Position numbers and translations under genes: made by a program. From NCBI RefSeq assembly GCF_004000885.1, contig NZ_BIMC01000008.1:124001-188000 (forward strand): a DNA stretch of 64,000 nucleotides, read 5' to 3'. The stretch is from Paenibacillus glucanolyticus NBRC 15330. Lineage in GTDB: Bacteria > Bacillota > Bacilli > Paenibacillales > Paenibacillaceae. Position 1 is the first letter of the stretch. Each line of letters begins with the position of its first letter. The notes beneath the pieces are model-generated. The model did not search any database, was not told the DNA's origin, and was given only the letters and a program-made list of their open reading frames with translations. Below, in pieces: positions 1-9,371 of this stretch.

Positions 1-1
1 G

Positions 2-415
2 ATCTATGGTCTCTTGGCTTATTACATCATTCGCAAACCGGGAACAGCGGTTGTCACCTTTGCCATTGGCGGCACGATACAGGCTCTGACGGGAACGGTG
101 TACGGCATTCCTTCCTGTTTCGTGGCTGCTGCTTGTTATATGATTGTGGCAGAGACGATATTTGCGATCTTCCGTTATCAAAAATGGAGCGCGGGCGTCC
201 TCATGCTGGTTGGCGGAGCCATGGTTCCGCTGTGGTTCCTGTTCGCAGCCAATATGTTCGGGTATACATCCTGGCCGCTTGAAGTGCTTGGGATCGCGCT
301 CGTTGTGCGGATTCTCAGCGGTGTGTTGCTCTGTGGTTTGGTAACCAAAGTTTTGGGAGAGGCTTTAGTGAAGACGGGGCTGCTTCGCCGGTTTGCCGCC
401 TCAACGAAGGGATAA
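2..415 (+). CDS. ykoE: ECF transporter S component, YkoE-type (5' end outside window)
   Basis: This is the C-terminal part of a small hydrophobic membrane protein. The reading frame is open from base 2, so the gene begins upstream and the TTG at 14 is not its start. The stretch AYYIIRKPG and the end (VVRILSGVLLCGLVTKVLGEAL) resemble Bacillus YkoE, the substrate-binding S component of an ECF transporter for a thiamine precursor, probably hydroxymethylpyrimidine. About four hydrophobic segments are visible. The stop lies 4 bases before the ykoD start, so the two are co-transcribed. The substrate is inferred from family resemblance only. Confidence 0.75.
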   Translation: MYGLLAYYIIRKPGTAVVTFAIGGTIQALTGTVYGIPSCFVAAACYMIVAETIFAIFRYQKWSAGVLMLVGGAMVPLWFLFAANMFGYTSWPLEVLGIALVVRILSGVLLCGLVTKVLGEALVKTGLLRRFAASTKG

Positions 416-419
416 ACGG

Positions 420-1970
420 ATGTCAGGAACAACGATAACATGCCGGAAACTGGGTTTTCTTTATGATGGAGAAGAACAGCCGGTTATACAAGATATCAAT
501 CTGGAGATAGCGCGCAACCAACGGGTGGCGATCATCGGAGCAAGCGGCAGCGGCAAATCTACGCTGTGCCAGCTGCTGTGCGGTCTCCTTCCGCGCAGCG
601 GCGGGGGCACGAGAGAAGGGGAGGTGCTGCTCGATGGCACCGATCCCGCAGCGGCGCCGATTGCTAGCATAGCGGAGGCGGTTGGGGTGTTGTTTCAGGA
701 CCCGGATGCGCAGCTTGTGCAGGGCATCGTAGAGGACGAAGCGGCCTTCGGTCCTGAAAACATGCGGGTATCACCGGCGGAGATTGAGGAGCGGGTGGCA
801 CAGTCCCTTGCCGCGGTCCGGCTGCTTGACCGCCGGCTGGACCCGGTGCGCCGCCTGTCCGGCGGACAGCGGCAGCGCACGGCCATTGCCGCGGTGCTGG
901 CGCTGCGGCCGCGGCTCTACGTCTTCGACGACGCCTGCGCGAGCCTGGACGCCGCGGCGCAGGCGAACTTCCTGCAGCTGTGCTTCACGCTGCAGGCGGA
1001 GGGCCGGACGCTCATTACCGCGTCCGGCCGCTTTGACGATGCCGCGCGCGCCGCGCAGCGCGTCATCGTCCTGGACGGCGGGACCGTCGTGCTCGACGGG
1101 CCGCCGGAGGAGCTGCTGCGCTGCTGCGGGGAGCAGCTGGCGCAGCTGGGCTTGCTGCCTCGTCCCGCAGGCGAGGCAGCGGGTACCGCCGCCGGGGACA
1201 AACCTGTCCCGGCGGCAACTCCCCCGCATTCGGCTGAACGCCATGCGGGCAAGCCGATCGCCGCAGGTTCCGTTCCTGCCGCGGTACCCCATGCAGAAGG
1301 CGCGAGGGAGTCTGCCGCCTCCCCATTGCTTGAGGTCGATTCGCTAACATTTGCCTATCCCGGGGGCCGGGAAGCGCTGCACGGCATCCATGCCAAGATA
1401 TACCCCGGCGACTGGGTGCTGCTGACCGGTGAGAACGGGTCGGGCAAAACAACCCTCAGCCGCCTGATCATGGGACTGCTGCCAGCTCCAGCAGGCAGTA
1501 TACGTTGGCAGGGGGAAGATATCAAGGGCATGGCCGTGTACCGCAGGGCCGAGCAGATCGGTTACGTGTTCCAGCAGCCCGAATATATGTTTACTGCCCC
1601 CAACGTATGGGAGGAACTGATATACAGCCTTCATGGAGGGGTACCCGTGAAGAAACGACGGGAGTTGTCGGCTGCCGAGCAAGAGCGGGCCGGGTTCCTG
1701 TTGGAGAAGGCTGGGCTGACGGACCGGCTTCACATGTCCCCTTATCTGCTCAGTCAGGGAGAGAAGCGTCTTCTGAGTGTGATCAGCCAATTGATGCTTC
1801 CGCGGGCTTTGTATATATTAGATGAACCAACCTCGGGGATGGACTATGCCGCCATCGACCGGGTGATTGGCCTTTGCCAGCATATGTTGGAAGAAGGATC
1901 GGCCATACTCATGATTACTCACGATCCCGAGCTCATAAAGGAACATGCCACATCGTTCATTCATCTATAG
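420..1970 (+). CDS. ykoD: ECF transporter dual ATPase, YkoD-type
   Basis: Two ABC ATPase domains are fused in one 516-residue protein that energises the ECF transporter together with YkoE. The first domain has Walker A GASGSGKST (K46) and signature LSGGQRQR. The second has Walker A GENGSGKTT (K343), signature LSQGEKR and Walker B LYILDEPTSGMD. Walker B of the first domain reads YVFDDACASLD, so Asp171 stands where the catalytic Glu is normal and that site may be weak. An Ala/Pro-rich linker spans roughly residues 245-310, and bases 780-1330 are strikingly GC-rich. ATG 420 is chosen because GAAGGGA precedes it; a TTG 27 bases upstream lacks support. The T component (YkoC) does not follow and is presumably upstream of the window. 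Confidence 0.85.
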   Translation: MSGTTITCRKLGFLYDGEEQPVIQDINLEIARNQRVAIIGASGSGKSTLCQLLCGLLPRSGGGTREGEVLLDGTDPAAAPIASIAEAVGVLFQDPDAQLVQGIVEDEAAFGPENMRVSPAEIEERVAQSLAAVRLLDRRLDPVRRLSGGQRQRTAIAAVLALRPRLYVFDDACASLDAAAQANFLQLCFTLQAEGRTLITASGRFDDAARAAQRVIVLDGGTVVLDGPPEELLRCCGEQLAQLGLLPRPAGEAAGTAAGDKPVPAATPPHSAERHAGKPIAAGSVPAAVPHAEGARESAASPLLEVDSLTFAYPGGREALHGIHAKIYPGDWVLLTGENGSGKTTLSRLIMGLLPAPAGSIRWQGEDIKGMAVYRRAEQIGYVFQQPEYMFTAPNVWEELIYSLHGGVPVKKRRELSAAEQERAGFLLEKAGLTDRLHMSPYLLSQGEKRLLSVISQLMLPRALYILDEPTSGMDYAAIDRVIGLCQHMLEEGSAILMITHDPELIKEHATSFIHL

Positions 1971-2037
1971 GAACGGTAAAATGTGACTGTGCATACTACG
2001 AGGTAACCTTTATAATAGAAATATTACATGATGTGGA

Positions 2038-2067
2038 AGCGCTCCTGATATCAGGTAGGCGCTTTTT
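2038..2067 (+). terminator. Rho-independent terminator after ykoD
   Basis: Stem AGCGC/GCGCT with an inner CCTGAT/ATCAGG pairing, followed by TTTTT. It closes the ykoED unit. Confidence 0.7.
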
Positions 2068-2163
2068 ATGCTATGAGCCCCGATTTTGGCATATATCTTT
2101 CAAGTTATCCAATAAAATGCCTGCTTCGGCAGGGGCTGTCTAAAGTAAAGGGGAGTAAGGAAC

Positions 2164-3687
2164 GTGAACGTACTGAAACAGGATAAACGCAGTTACATAT
2201 TGGTCGGGATTCTGTTATCCACCTTTATGGCTGCGATTGAAGGCACGGTTGTCGGACCGGCTGGTCCAGCCATTATTAGCAGCTTCGGCAGTGTGAGCCT
2301 GATGAGCTGGATATTTACGGCCTATCTGTTAACGATGGCTGTGACAACGCCGATCTTCGGCAAAATTAGTGATTTATACGGACGCAAGCCTGTATTTCTA
2401 TACGGCTCGCTAATCTTTCTGGCAGGTTCGCTGCTGTGCGGTCTGTCCCAGAACATGACGCAGCTTATTATTTTTAGAGCGATCCAAGGGATCGGGGCGG
2501 GCGCCGTCATTCCGGTGACCTTCACGATTGTCGGGGATATTTACAATCTGGAGGAGCGTGGAAAAATTCAGGGGATGATCAGCTCCGTATGGGGAATATC
2601 CTCCTTGATTGGTCCGCTGCTTGGCGGGTATTTTGTCGATTACCTGTCCTGGCACTGGATCTTTGTCTTTAATGTACCGTTTGCGCTGTTATCGATATGG
2701 CTGATTTTCCGTTATTTCAAAGAGGAACGGACCACCCGCGAGGTGTCGATTGATTACGGGGGAGCAGCTCTGTTTACCGTGGGGATGACGGCGCTGTTAT
2801 TTGCGCTCGCGGTAGGTGGCGGAGAGACCTATTCCTGGACTTCTCCATTTATGCTCAGTCTGATCATCGGCTCCGTGGTGCTGCTGCTTGCATTCCTGGT
2901 GGTGGAGAGCAAGGTGAAGGAACCGATGCTGCCGCTCCATCTGTTTAAGATCAGGGATATTACGGTATCGACGGTGGCCAACATTCTGGTCAGTGCGCTT
3001 ATCATCGGGTTGACCACGTATTTGCCGCTGTGGATTCAAGGCGTTCGAGGCGGCAATGCAACCTTGTCGGGCCTGACGCTGGCACCGATGTCGATCGGAT
3101 GGCTCATCGGTTCGATTATCAGCGGCCGTTTGATCGTTAAATCCGGCTCCCGGAAAACGGCGATTATCGGTGTCGTATTCCTAATGATCGGAGCGGTGGG
3201 ATTGGCTTATATGCATAAGGATACGGCGCTGGGCGTGCTGCTGGTCTTTACTTTCATTTATGGCGTCGGCTTCGGATACATCTCGACTTTGTTCCAGATC
3301 ATTGCACAATCCTCGGTGGGTTATCAGGTTCGGGGAGCGTCCACGGCGCTGAACTCCTTCATTCGGACGTTCGGTCAGACCGTGGGCGTAGCGGTGTTCG
3401 GATTATGGGTCAACGCGGGAATTGCGGGCAGACTTGCGGCGGAACCGGATGCTGCAGGCATTACCAGCGACGACATTAACAAATTGCTCTCTCCGCATGG
3501 AATCGCTGAACTGCCTGAAGGGTCAGGCGGTCTGCTGAGCGGAATACTGGAGGGCAGTCTGAACTCGCTGTTTGTGGTGATGGCCGTAATGGCCGTGATC
3601 TGTTTGTTTATCGTGGCCGCCTTCCGCAATGCTCCTCCTGAGCCGGAGGAAGGGACGGGAGAAGCGCAGCCTTCCGTGAAATCTTAA
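2164..3687 (+). CDS. DHA2-family MFS multidrug efflux transporter (14 TM)
   Basis: A 507-residue integral membrane protein of the EmrB/QacA (DHA2) family, which exports drugs by proton antiport. Motif A appears as GKISDLYGRKP after the second helix. The antiporter motif C region (GISSLIGPLLGG) is followed by WHWIFVFNVP, typical of this family. Hydrophobic segments continue to about residue 487 and the tail is acidic. The GTG start at 2164 has AAGGGGAGTAAGGA just upstream. It is a single-gene unit with its own terminator. A CCTGC-TTCG-GCAGG hairpin sits in the leader at about 2120-2133. The substrate cannot be read from sequence, and no dedicated regulator is adjacent. Confidence 0.88.
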   Translation: MNVLKQDKRSYILVGILLSTFMAAIEGTVVGPAGPAIISSFGSVSLMSWIFTAYLLTMAVTTPIFGKISDLYGRKPVFLYGSLIFLAGSLLCGLSQNMTQLIIFRAIQGIGAGAVIPVTFTIVGDIYNLEERGKIQGMISSVWGISSLIGPLLGGYFVDYLSWHWIFVFNVPFALLSIWLIFRYFKEERTTREVSIDYGGAALFTVGMTALLFALAVGGGETYSWTSPFMLSLIIGSVVLLLAFLVVESKVKEPMLPLHLFKIRDITVSTVANILVSALIIGLTTYLPLWIQGVRGGNATLSGLTLAPMSIGWLIGSIISGRLIVKSGSRKTAIIGVVFLMIGAVGLAYMHKDTALGVLLVFTFIYGVGFGYISTLFQIIAQSSVGYQVRGASTALNSFIRTFGQTVGVAVFGLWVNAGIAGRLAAEPDAAGITSDDINKLLSPHGIAELPEGSGGLLSGILEGSLNSLFVVMAVMAVICLFIVAAFRNAPPEPEEGTGEAQPSVKS

Positions 3688-3725
3688 GCATTCATTTTAT
3701 TAACTCATGATATAGAAGAATAACA

Positions 3726-3763
3726 GGACCCCTGCCTTTTGGACGCAGGGGTCCCTTGTTTTG
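3726..3763 (+). terminator. Terminator after the MFS gene
   Basis: A perfect 10-bp stem GGACCCCTGC/GCAGGGGTCC with a 9-base loop, followed by CTTGTTTTG. Confidence 0.85.
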
Positions 3764-4007
3764 TATTGTACATCGTACGCACTTCTCCTTGTGCGCACGA
3801 TGCGTGGTTCGGGCATGCTTGGATGGCTGTGGACCATCAAAAGCTGCGCTTTTTCAACACTAGTCTCTCTTCATGACCAAACCCTTCGAAAGTGCCCGAA
3901 ATATTGCATTAATACCCTATTCGGCCCAGACGGAACTCCGATATAATAAACATATTTCGCTATAATAAGAACTCCTCATACTACATAAACCAAGGGGCTG
4001 CCGCAGC
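3764..4007. other. Intergenic region with hairpin and tandem TATAAT boxes
   Basis: No gene is seen here. At 3771-3802 there is an 11-of-12 inverted repeat, CATCGTACGCAC / GTGCGCACGATG, with loop TTCTCCTT and no T-tract. Two TATAAT hexamers lie at 3942-3947 and 3961-3966 upstream of the sensor kinase gene. Neither has a convincing -35 box, so transcription may need an activator. Confidence 0.45.
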
Positions 4008-5792
4008 ATGTCCAGATTTAATCTGTTCCGAAAAATCATTCTGTTTATCTTCCTGATGTTAATCCCGATTGTCGGTCTTTATTTTTATTCCAATCAAACC
4101 ACTACGAATGTGCTCAGCGATGAGCTCAGCCAATCGAATACGAACCAGCTTGTCTTCTTTCAGAATCAGGTGAACACGAACATCGATATTCTGGCATCAT
4201 GGCCGAATTTACTGCTGCATGACCCGGACATCACCAGCTTTCGGGATATTTATCTGCAGGACAAGTATTTGAATCTGGACGCGATCAATCTGGTGAAGCA
4301 GATCCAGACCAAGCTGAGCATACAGGAGAGTTCATCAAACTGGCGAAGCCATCTGGCCATCTATTCCCCGTCTCTCGGGCGGGTGGTCACAGAGAGTGAT
4401 GCCGGATTCTACTCGCCGGAGGAGCTAGCGCAGGACGTGAAGCCGGGCTGGCAGGTGACTCCTTATCAGGAGGGGACCGATCAGCGGTTTCTGTTCGTGT
4501 GGTATTCGGTGGCACCCTATTCCACTCAGCAGCATACAGGGAAGTCAAATACCATCATCAAGGTTGAATTCGACAGCACCAACATCCAGGATATGCTGGA
4601 CCGCTTCAAGAGTGACGGAAGGAGCGATCCGTTCTACTATAAACCGGCTTCGGGCGTGATTTATAACCGAACCGCGGATCAAGAGCTGATCCATCAGATG
4701 ATTGCGGAGCTTGGCAGCGAGCCGCTCCAGGATGTAGAGAATCGTGTGAAGGAAGTAGACGGCAAAACCTACTCGGTCAGCATCGTATTGTCGGAAACGA
4801 CCGGCTGGTATTTGATTGATTATATCCCGCTATCGGACATCATGAAGCCTATCCTTACGTCAAACAGGCTCTTTTATATCTCGATCAGCGCGTTGCTTCT
4901 GATGAGCTGCCTCGCTGCGTATTTGCTGTACTCTCAGGTTCAGGTACCGATCAAGCAGCTGGTATATGTGTTTCGCAGGTTGCAAGCCGGTGATTACGGG
5001 GTAAGGGTGAAAGTTTCGGGCAGAAACGAATTCAGTTTTCTGGCTGCAAGGTTCAACTCGATGGTGGAGCAGATCCAGGAGCTGTTTGAGCATGTATATA
5101 TGGAGAAAATCCACGTCAGGGAAGCGAAGCTGAAGCAGCTGCAGTCGCAGATCAATCCTCATTTCTTCTATAACTGCTTCTCATTTATTACCAGCATGGC
5201 CAAACTTCAGAAATACGAAGCCGTGGTGGCGATGTCGCATAATCTGTCCCGGTATTTCCGCTATACCACGCGTCAGGAGAGGGAGCTCGTCCCCTTGTCG
5301 GATGAGCTGGAATTTGTTACTCATTATCTGGAGATTCAGCAGATGCGGATGAAGCGGCTCCGTTATTATGTCGCTTTGACTGAGGGAGCGGGCCACTCTG
5401 AAATTCCGCCGCTGGTCATTCAGCCGTTAGTGGAGAATGCCGTGCTGCATGGCATTGAACCCCATTCCGGCGAAGGCGAAATCGGGATAACCTTTCAGAG
5501 TATGGACGGTATGGCTTGCATTCTGGTCGATGATAACGGGATCGGGATGAATGGACAGAAGCTGTCCGACATCGAGGAGCGGTTAAACAAGCCGATGGAT
5601 CAAGAAATGGGCTGCGGCGTCTGGAATGTTCACCAGCGGATGCGGCTGCGTTACGGAGAGAATGCCGGATTGCGATTCATGGCATCTCCTCAAGGCGGCG
5701 TACGGGCCATTCTCTATTGGCCAATACCGCAATCACATGGCAGTATAAGCCAGGGCAGGGGGCATGAAAATGATGAATCTCTTATTGGTTGA
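4008..5792 (+). CDS. YesM-type sensor histidine kinase of the galactan locus
   Basis: A 594-residue membrane sensor kinase. One TM helix is at residues 9-27, then an extracellular sensor region, a second TM helix near 285-307, a HAMP region, and the LytS/YesM-type kinase core. The phospho-accepting His385 sits in QINPHFFYN, the N box in VENAVLHG (N477) and the G1 box in DDNGIGM. It most likely senses a carbohydrate or the loaded binding protein and phosphorylates the adjacent AraC-type regulator, whose gene overlaps its 3' end. The ligand is inferred from the neighbouring galactanase and beta-galactosidase genes. ATG 4008 has AAGGGG about 11 bases upstream. Confidence 0.9.
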   Translation: MSRFNLFRKIILFIFLMLIPIVGLYFYSNQTTTNVLSDELSQSNTNQLVFFQNQVNTNIDILASWPNLLLHDPDITSFRDIYLQDKYLNLDAINLVKQIQTKLSIQESSSNWRSHLAIYSPSLGRVVTESDAGFYSPEELAQDVKPGWQVTPYQEGTDQRFLFVWYSVAPYSTQQHTGKSNTIIKVEFDSTNIQDMLDRFKSDGRSDPFYYKPASGVIYNRTADQELIHQMIAELGSEPLQDVENRVKEVDGKTYSVSIVLSETTGWYLIDYIPLSDIMKPILTSNRLFYISISALLLMSCLAAYLLYSQVQVPIKQLVYVFRRLQAGDYGVRVKVSGRNEFSFLAARFNSMVEQIQELFEHVYMEKIHVREAKLKQLQSQINPHFFYNCFSFITSMAKLQKYEAVVAMSHNLSRYFRYTTRQERELVPLSDELEFVTHYLEIQQMRMKRLRYYVALTEGAGHSEIPPLVIQPLVENAVLHGIEPHSGEGEIGITFQSMDGMACILVDDNGIGMNGQKLSDIEERLNKPMDQEMGCGVWNVHQRMRLRYGENAGLRFMASPQGGVRAILYWPIPQSHGSISQGRGHENDESLIG

Positions 5793-7410
5793 TGACGAGA
5801 GTTACGTTACGGAGAGTTTATTTCAGACGATTCCATGGCGTGAGCTGAATATACGACAAGTCTATCAGGCTTCATCTGCCCTGGAGGCGATTGATCTGCT
5901 GGAGGAGCAGGACATTGATGTGGTCGTCACCGATATTCGTATGCCGGTCATGACCGGCTTGGAGCTGATAGAGACCATTGCCGGGAGGTGGACTCATATC
6001 CGCTGTATTCTATTGACGGGATACTCCGATTTTGAATATGCGAAGCAGGCGATTCGGCTGAACGCATCGGACTATATTTTAAAACCGGTGGACGATGGCG
6101 AATTCATGCGAAGTGTGCAATCAGCGCTGGAGTCGATCCGGGAGGAGCGGAAGGAGCTTGGAGAATACCAACAGCTTAGGTACAGTCGTAAATCGGATAT
6201 CGGGATTCTGAGAACCAGTCTGATGCATGATCTCTTGCTGGGACACGAGATGCCGCGGCATGTGATTGACCACAAGCTTCGTGAATATGAAATCCCTCTT
6301 GGAACCGATCAGAGGACCACCATGCTGCTGATCCAGCTTGGACCGAAGTTCACCGGCATGGACGATCATTCGATCAGTCTGATGGAATATGCCATCGGGA
6401 ACATCGCCGAAGAGGTGTTTGCGGAGCTGTTTCGCGTGTGGCCGAGCAAGACCCCGCACAGCGGGATGATTCTGCTGGCACAATTAAAGACAGAACTCCT
6501 ATCAGAAGGGACGGATGGGCCTGCTGCTTCCGATGTGATAAAGCGGTATGTGACCCAGTTTCAGCAAGATGTAGGAAGTTATTTGAAAGGCGGCATTTCT
6601 GTTCTCGTATCGGGGTGCTTTGATTTTCCGAGCGAGCTGGCAGGCGTTTATCGGACAGGGCTAAGCTCACTTTATATAGGAGGGAGCGGGGACCATGAAG
6701 CGATTCGTTTCGCTGCTGACAACGACGGAAGTCGGCGCGACTCGGTCCCCCATGCCACCCATTCCTTCATGAAGCCGCCCAGTCTGCTCCATCTTCTGGA
6801 GACGAGACAGTGGGACTCCGCCCGGGAGAAAATAGAACAGCTCTTCGTGGAACTTGAAACCGCCTTCATCGGACAGAGCGCGTTGTACGAGATTTTTTTG
6901 TCAGTTACGAATGCCTATATGTACATGGCCCACAAGCAGGGATATTATATCCACCAGCTGGACCAGGCAGGCTGGGACCCGCTCTATATTCAGCAGGTTG
7001 TTCAGTCGGCTACCAAGCTGCGGTCCTGGTCGCTTGATATGCTGAATAAACTTCAGGCTATTTCCTCCGAACAGGAGACAACGAGCAAAAGCCATATTAT
7101 CAAACAGGTGCAGGAGATGGTGACTACCGATTGTGGTCATGATCTGTCCGTCAAAACGATTGCGGACCGGGTATACCTGCATCCGGTGTATTTATCCAAA
7201 ATTTATAAAAGCGAGACCGGTGAGGGCCTCGGTGACTATATCATTCGGAAAAGGATGGAGCGGGCAGTATACCTGCTGAAGCATACAAACAAGAAGATTT
7301 ACGAAATTACCGCAGAGCTGGGCTATCAGAATCCGCAATATTTCAGTAAAATGTTCCGCAAGCATTACGGGATGACCCCGAACGAATACAGGGATCAAGG
7401 ATGTTGCTAA
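5770..7410 (+). CDS. YesN-type response regulator with AraC DNA-binding domain
   Basis: A 546-residue response regulator. The N-terminal receiver has acidic pocket VDDE, phospho-acceptor Asp55 in VVVTDIRMP and the conserved Lys in ILKP. A long middle region follows, then a C-terminal AraC-type double helix-turn-helix over roughly the last 100 residues, including AELGYQNPQYFSKMFRKHYG. It should activate transcription of the downstream transporter and hydrolase genes. Three in-frame ATGs (5764, 5770, 5773) follow AGGGGG at 5757-5762; 5770 gives the best spacing. The gene overlaps the kinase gene by about 23 bases, indicating translational coupling. Confidence 0.9.
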   Translation: MMNLLLVDDESYVTESLFQTIPWRELNIRQVYQASSALEAIDLLEEQDIDVVVTDIRMPVMTGLELIETIAGRWTHIRCILLTGYSDFEYAKQAIRLNASDYILKPVDDGEFMRSVQSALESIREERKELGEYQQLRYSRKSDIGILRTSLMHDLLLGHEMPRHVIDHKLREYEIPLGTDQRTTMLLIQLGPKFTGMDDHSISLMEYAIGNIAEEVFAELFRVWPSKTPHSGMILLAQLKTELLSEGTDGPAASDVIKRYVTQFQQDVGSYLKGGISVLVSGCFDFPSELAGVYRTGLSSLYIGGSGDHEAIRFAADNDGSRRDSVPHATHSFMKPPSLLHLLETRQWDSAREKIEQLFVELETAFIGQSALYEIFLSVTNAYMYMAHKQGYYIHQLDQAGWDPLYIQQVVQSATKLRSWSLDMLNKLQAISSEQETTSKSHIIKQVQEMVTTDCGHDLSVKTIADRVYLHPVYLSKIYKSETGEGLGDYIIRKRMERAVYLLKHTNKKIYEITAELGYQNPQYFSKMFRKHYGMTPNEYRDQGCC

Positions 7411-7431
7411 AGGTGCAGAAATGTTCGATTC

Positions 7432-7466
7432 GTGACATAGGATGCTTATGCGCTCCCCTCTATAAT
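7432..7466 (+). promoter_or_regulatory. Promoter region of the galactan transporter operon
   Basis: TATAAT at 7461-7466 lies about 40 bases before the binding-protein start. No good -35 lies at 16-18 bases; GTGACA at 7432 is too far. A weak -35 fits activation by the AraC-type regulator encoded just upstream. No clear direct repeat for that regulator was found. Confidence 0.4.
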
Positions 7467-7507
7467 TAAACATGTAATCCATAAGGTGGTAGAAGGGGGA
7501 TTTAGAT

Positions 7508-9199
7508 ATGAGTGATAGAAGGAAGAATTGGCTGCTGCCAACCCTGGCCGCGTCTATCTTGCTTGCCGGAACGCTGGCGGGATGCTCGGGCGGTGGCAGT
7601 GAGCCGAAATCGGAAGCAGCACAGCCTGCCGAACCCAAAACTGAAAACGTCTACAAAGACAAATATGATCCTGAAGTTACGATTACGACGGTATGGGGCG
7701 TCGATCCGACGCTGCAATTCAAGAATGGGGAAACCATTGAGAACAACGTGGCCACGAAGTGGGCCAAAGAGAAGTTTGGCATTAACATCAAATCGCTGTG
7801 GTCCATTACGGACACCAATGGCGCTTTTGCAACCAAGCTGCGTCTGGCGATGTCTTCCGGACAGGAAATGCCGGATATTGTAACGCTCGGAACGGAGAAT
7901 CAGCAGCTGGCTCAGGATTTAATCGATTCCGGTATGTTTGCTGAGGTGGGGACATGGTTTGACCAGTATGCATCGGACAATTGGAAGAGCGCGATGAGTC
8001 TGGATTCCAACGTGTGGAATCAATACAGCCGGGACGGAAAACGCATGGGTATCCCGGTGCTGGACTTTGCCTATAATCATGACTACGTGTTATGGATCCG
8101 GCAGGATTGGCTGGACAAGCTGGGCATGGGTGCACCGAAGACGATGGATGAACTTGAGAAAGTGATGGATGCCTTCAAGAACCAGAATCCGTCGGGGCTT
8201 GCCCCGGATAAAGTCACACCGCTCAGCATTGGCTTTAAGACGTCCATGAACACTTGGATGGGAGATCCGTCCTGGATATTCGGCGCTTACGGAACGCTGC
8301 CGCAGCAGTGGAACGTGGCCGAGGACGGCAGTTTGGAGTACGGCTCGGTCAACGCAAGCATGAAGCAAGGCTTGAGCAAGCTGAACGAGTGGATGAATAA
8401 AGGGTATATTCCGAAGGAAGCCGCGCTGTGGGATGAGAACAAGACAGCGGAGCCGGCAGTAGCCGGAACCGCCGGGATTATTCCGGGGCCTTATTGGATG
8501 AGCGGCTGGCCGCTGCTGGATACGGTGAAAAATGCGCCGGAGGCCGTCTGGAAGCCGGTGCAGATTCCGACGGGGCCGGACGGTACGGCGATGCGTCATG
8601 GAACACAGTATACGAATGGCGTTACGCTGATCCATAAAGACATGGAGCATCCGGAAGCGTTCTTTACGTATCAGAACTATCTGTTTGATAACTTTGCCGT
8701 GTCCAAGGAAGGTGGCGAATTTGCCAATGGTCTGTTCGAGGGTTATGATTTTGAACTTGATGCAAACGGCGAAATGGTGCCGAATGATGAAATCCAAGGC
8801 GGTTACGTCAACGTTGTCCGCTACTTGCTGGTCCGTGACGGAGCCCGGATTCCCGATGAGCAGATGAAGGCGCTTCTGAAGCTGGCAAAAGGCGGGAAGC
8901 CGGAGAGCCGACTGGAGAAGGATGTAGCGGTAAACTACGGCAAGGATACTCCAGCCGCCGCGGAGGTGCTGCTATCCCAAGAGGAGATCTCCAAGAAAGA
9001 CATGTTTACGGGACCCGTCACGGCAACGATGAAGTCGAAATGGGATTACCTGACAAAGATCGAGAACCAGACGCTGAACGAAATTATTTACGGCAAGCAG
9101 CCTGTTGAATCGTTTGATCAATTCGTGGAGACGTGGAAAGCCGGGGGCGGTGAACAGATTACGAAAGAGGTTAACGACTGGTATCAAAGCGTGAAATAG
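7508..9199 (+). CDS. Extracellular solute-binding lipoprotein of sugar ABC transporter
   Basis: A 563-residue family-1 type solute-binding protein of the large LipO-like group common in Paenibacillus. It has a lipoprotein signal peptide with lipobox LAGC (Cys26), then a Ser/Gly/Pro-rich linker and the binding domain. It should be anchored outside the membrane and deliver oligosaccharides to the two permeases downstream. Given GH42 and GH53 genes in the same locus, the likely ligand is galacto-oligosaccharide. GGGGGATTTAG precedes ATG 7508. It is much larger than, and not obviously like, Bacillus GanS. An intra-operon terminator follows, which usually makes binding protein more abundant than permease. 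Confidence 0.88.
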   Translation: MSDRRKNWLLPTLAASILLAGTLAGCSGGGSEPKSEAAQPAEPKTENVYKDKYDPEVTITTVWGVDPTLQFKNGETIENNVATKWAKEKFGINIKSLWSITDTNGAFATKLRLAMSSGQEMPDIVTLGTENQQLAQDLIDSGMFAEVGTWFDQYASDNWKSAMSLDSNVWNQYSRDGKRMGIPVLDFAYNHDYVLWIRQDWLDKLGMGAPKTMDELEKVMDAFKNQNPSGLAPDKVTPLSIGFKTSMNTWMGDPSWIFGAYGTLPQQWNVAEDGSLEYGSVNASMKQGLSKLNEWMNKGYIPKEAALWDENKTAEPAVAGTAGIIPGPYWMSGWPLLDTVKNAPEAVWKPVQIPTGPDGTAMRHGTQYTNGVTLIHKDMEHPEAFFTYQNYLFDNFAVSKEGGEFANGLFEGYDFELDANGEMVPNDEIQGGYVNVVRYLLVRDGARIPDEQMKALLKLAKGGKPESRLEKDVAVNYGKDTPAAAEVLLSQEEISKKDMFTGPVTATMKSKWDYLTKIENQTLNEIIYGKQPVESFDQFVETWKAGGGEQITKEVNDWYQSVK

Positions 9200-9220
9200 T
9201 TTATATCTGATCTGTATGAA

Positions 9221-9249
9221 GGGCGGCCTGCCAAGGCCGTCCTTTTTTC
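9221..9249 (+). terminator. Intra-operon terminator after the binding-protein gene
   Basis: Stem GGGCGGCC/GGCCGTCC (one G-T pair), loop TGCCAA, followed by TTTTTT. Its position between binding protein and permease suggests partial termination. A TATAAT at 9332-9337 could give a second start for the permeases. Confidence 0.75.
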
Positions 9250-9371
9250 AATGAGGGACCCTTCCCAAACTGATTGATATCGTGCCATGAATATTGGTTT
9301 TGTGGGCTACTACAGCTCTTGGGACGGGCCCTATAATCAGGAGGTAGATTGATTTAACGGGAGGATCTTGG

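Noticed and set aside
771..1292. Overlapping long frames on both strands in the GC-rich part of ykoD
   Set aside because: High GC removes stop codons by chance; only the ykoD frame has ABC motifs.
7411..7507. Direct repeats for the YesN-type regulator before the binding-protein gene
   Set aside because: I looked for repeated half-sites around the -35 region and found none convincing.
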